From the NCBI RefSeq assembly GCF_029024625.1, contig NZ_CP118953.1, positions 682,001-746,000 of the forward strand: DNA of 64,000 nucleotides, given 5' to 3'. Within the stretch, counting starts at the first letter, position 1; every line of letters starts with the position of its first letter. This document shows positions 61,981-64,000 of this stretch, piece after piece. The notes under the pieces are model-generated. The model did no database searches. It saw only the letters and a program-made list of their open reading frames with translations, and was not told the DNA's origin. Both the position numbers and the translations under genes were made by a program. Source of the DNA: Staphylococcus chromogenes. GTDB taxonomy: Bacteria; Bacillota; Bacilli; Staphylococcales; Staphylococcaceae.

Positions 61981-64000
61981 ATGAAAGAAGAGACATACCA
62001 AATTTCTGGCATGCATTGTGCGGCTTGTGCAACACGAATTGAACGTATTTTGAACAGGGAAGAAGCTATAGAGGAAGCGACTGTGAATTTAGTCATGGAA
62101 AAGGCAACGGTTAAATATGACCCTAGTCAAATCAATCAGGAAACTATATTTCAAAAAGTATCTCAAATTGGGTTTGAAGCCCATGAAATACAAGACAATG
62201 CGTCAACTGAGCAACAAAGTCAAAAAGAATTAAAAAAACAAAAATATAAATTCCTTATTTCTGCGTTACTTGCTTTACCGTTACTTTATACTATGTTTGC
62301 CCATTTCTCATTTTTAAATTTTGTACCTGTACCGAAACTGTTGATGAATCCATGGTTTCAACTCATTCTTGCAACACCCATTCAATTTATACTAGGCGCC
62401 CAATTTTATATTGGTGCATGGCAAGCGTTAAAAAATAAAAGTGCGAACATGGATGTACTTGTGGCAATGGGAACATCAGCTGCCTACTTTTATAGTATCT
62501 ATTTAATGGTGATTCATAGTGGCCATGAAGGGCATATTCCACTTTATTTTGAAACAAGTGCTGTATTAATTACGCTTATTTTGCTTGGAAAGTACTTTGA
62601 GAAACGAGCAAAAGGACATGCGAGTGATGCGATTAAAAAATTAGCAGCATTGCAAGTAAAAGATGCCATTGTTGTACGCAACGGGGAGCAAGTTAAAATG
62701 CCCATTGAACAAGTTCGTGTAGGTGATGTCATTTGTGTGAAAAGTGGCGCCTATATTCCACTTGATGCAGAAGTAATTGAAGGTTTTACAACCGTTAATG
62801 AATCTATGATTACGGGAGAAAGTATTCCTGTAGAAAAACAAACAGGAGATGCACTGATTGGGAGCACATTAAATGAAACAAACTTCATTAAAGCACGTGT
62901 CACTCATGTTGGTGAAGATCTTGTATTAAATCAAATTATAAAAGTGGTTGAAGAAGCGCAAACGAAAAAGCCACACATCCAAAGATTAGCGGACAAAATT
63001 TCAAATATTTTTGTGCCGACTGTCGTTTTAATTGCCCTTTTTGCTTTTCTGTTGTGGTTCTTTATTTTGATGCCCTTTGATTTTACACATGCATTAGAAA
63101 TTTTTATTTCGGTGATTGTTATTGCATGTCCATGTGCATTAGGCTTAGCTACACCTACATCAATAATGGTAGGTTCAGGAAGAGCAGCTGAAGCAGGGAT
63201 ATTATTTAAATCAGCTGAAAGCCTCGAACAAACCCGTCAAATTGACACGATTGTTTTTGACAAAACAGGCACACTCACTACAGGTACGCCTGAAGTCATT
63301 GGCGTAGTCGAATTTGAAAAAGTGTCTCCAATCGAGACCTTTATAAAAAGTTTGGAAGCACAATCTGAACATCCACTTTCTAAAGCACTTGTGAATTATT
63401 TTGAAGATACGCCCTACGTGACTGTCGATGATTATGAAACACACATTGGCAATGGCATATCAGGCCATATCCAAAATAATCATATAAAAATTGGCTCGAT
63501 TGCTTATTTGTCCTCAACATCTCAAGTTACAGCATCGATGAAAGCGCAACAAAACATGTGGGAATCACAGGGGGCCACAGTCATTGGTGTCGAAGTGAAT
63601 CAAGCACTTGTGATGATGATAGCCTTGCGTGATGAACCTAAAGAACGCGTGAAAGAAACGATTCAACAACTAAGAAAGAAATACGACGTAGTCCTATTAA
63701 GTGGCGATAGTGAGAAGACAGTCAAAGCTATTGCGGACGAATTAGGTATCTCACATCTATATGCTGAGGTTAAACCTGAACAAAAAGCAAAAATTGTTCA
63801 AGATATCCAACAACAAGGCAAGAAAGTGATGATGGTGGGCGACGGGATTAATGATGCCCCGTCTCTAACACAAAGTGATATCGGAATTGCAATGGGTTCT
63901 GGTACTGATATTGCAATTGAATCTGCTGACGTTGCTTTAGTGCATAATCACATTTCACAAATCCCAGAAGTGTTAAAAATGAGCGAATTAACAATACGAA
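61981..64000 (+). CDS. copA: Cu(I)-exporting P1B-type ATPase CopA, 3' end outside window
   Basis: Copper efflux ATPase. About 673 residues are visible. A single N-terminal HMA domain has GMHCAAC (Cys13, Cys16). Membrane helices follow, with the actuator-domain TGES (MITGESIPVEK), the transmembrane copper site CPC (VIACPCALGLATP), the phosphorylated Asp in FDKTGTLT, the HP motif in SEHPLSKA and GDGINDAPSL. The last membrane helices are beyond the window. S. aureus CopA has two HMA domains; this one has only one. GGGAGG lies before the ATG. Confidence 0.95.
   Translation, partial: MKEETYQISGMHCAACATRIERILNREEAIEEATVNLVMEKATVKYDPSQINQETIFQKVSQIGFEAHEIQDNASTEQQSQKELKKQKYKFLISALLALPLLYTMFAHFSFLNFVPVPKLLMNPWFQLILATPIQFILGAQFYIGAWQALKNKSANMDVLVAMGTSAAYFYSIYLMVIHSGHEGHIPLYFETSAVLITLILLGKYFEKRAKGHASDAIKKLAALQVKDAIVVRNGEQVKMPIEQVRVGDVICVKSGAYIPLDAEVIEGFTTVNESMITGESIPVEKQTGDALIGSTLNETNFIKARVTHVGEDLVLNQIIKVVEEAQTKKPHIQRLADKISNIFVPTVVLIALFAFLLWFFILMPFDFTHALEIFISVIVIACPCALGLATPTSIMVGSGRAAEAGILFKSAESLEQTRQIDTIVFDKTGTLTTGTPEVIGVVEFEKVSPIETFIKSLEAQSEHPLSKALVNYFEDTPYVTVDDYETHIGNGISGHIQNNHIKIGSIAYLSSTSQVTASMKAQQNMWESQGATVIGVEVNQALVMMIALRDEPKERVKETIQQLRKKYDVVLLSGDSEKTVKAIADELGISHLYAEVKPEQKAKIVQDIQQQGKKVMMVGDGINDAPSLTQSDIGIAMGSGTDIAIESADVALVHNHISQIPEVLKMSELTIR

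Overview
The window is a 64 kb stretch of AT-rich Firmicute chromosome, almost certainly Staphylococcus. Support comes from the protein sequences (RpoE delta, GlmM, Rho, LuxS, AtpF and PtpB read like close relatives of the S. aureus proteins), from conserved staphylococcal gene order (fbaA-murA2-HxlR-aldehyde dehydrogenase-rho-rpmE2-tdk-prfA-prmC-tsaC-ptpB-glyA-upp-mnaA-atp operon-murA1-fabZ-ssb-thi operon-yidC-cls-csoR), and from a WalR box in front of a wall hydrolase gene. The species cannot be fixed. It is not S. aureus itself: the mannitol operon is decayed, deoC is absent between deoD and pdp, and copZ-copA sits next to csoR. I see no rRNA, tRNA, CRISPR array, prophage or insertion sequence.

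Layout. 1-5.2 kb: end of glmM, mtlD with a broken mtlF remnant, then glmS behind a glmS ribozyme. 5.3-14.1 kb: accessory-flavoured genes (lone ABC ATPase, Cof-type HAD phosphatase, polytopic membrane protein, GntR regulator, manA, an EVE-domain protein fused to a degenerate McrB-like ATPase, nhaC, a DUF393 thioredoxin-like protein). 14.2-24 kb: deoD/pdp, luxS, a SAM-riboswitch-controlled M20 hydrolase plus ATP-grasp pair, coaW and a BCCT transporter. 24-34.8 kb: GNAT, rpoE, pyrG with a GGGC-type attenuator leader, fbaA, murA2, a YodB-like regulator, an aldehyde dehydrogenase, rho and rpmE2. 34.9-42.8 kb: the long tdk-to-mnaA housekeeping run. 42.8-49.9 kb: the F1Fo ATP synthase operon atpIBEFHAGDC. 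50-53.4 kb: murA1, an EpuA-like protein, fabZ, a YwpF-like gene and an ssb paralogue without a canonical start codon. 53.8-57.8 kb: a secreted LysM/transglycosylase gene with a WalR box, then a TPP-riboswitch operon tenA-thiD-thiM-thiE. 57.9-64 kb: yidC, an HD hydrolase, cls and a copper locus csoR-csoZ-copZ-copA with two matching CsoR-type operators; copA runs off the window.

Many genes serve cell-wall precursor supply (glmM, glmS, murA1, murA2, mnaA), nucleotide salvage (deoD, pdp, tdk, upp, pyrG) and central translation functions (prfA, prmC, tsaC, rpmE2). RNA-based regulation is rich: glmS ribozyme, SAM-I riboswitch, TPP riboswitch and pyrG attenuation leader. The most unusual items are the EVE/pseudo-McrB protein, the SAM-riboswitch hydrolase/ligase pair, the consolidated copper locus with a cysteine-less HMA-like protein, and the decayed mannitol operon.
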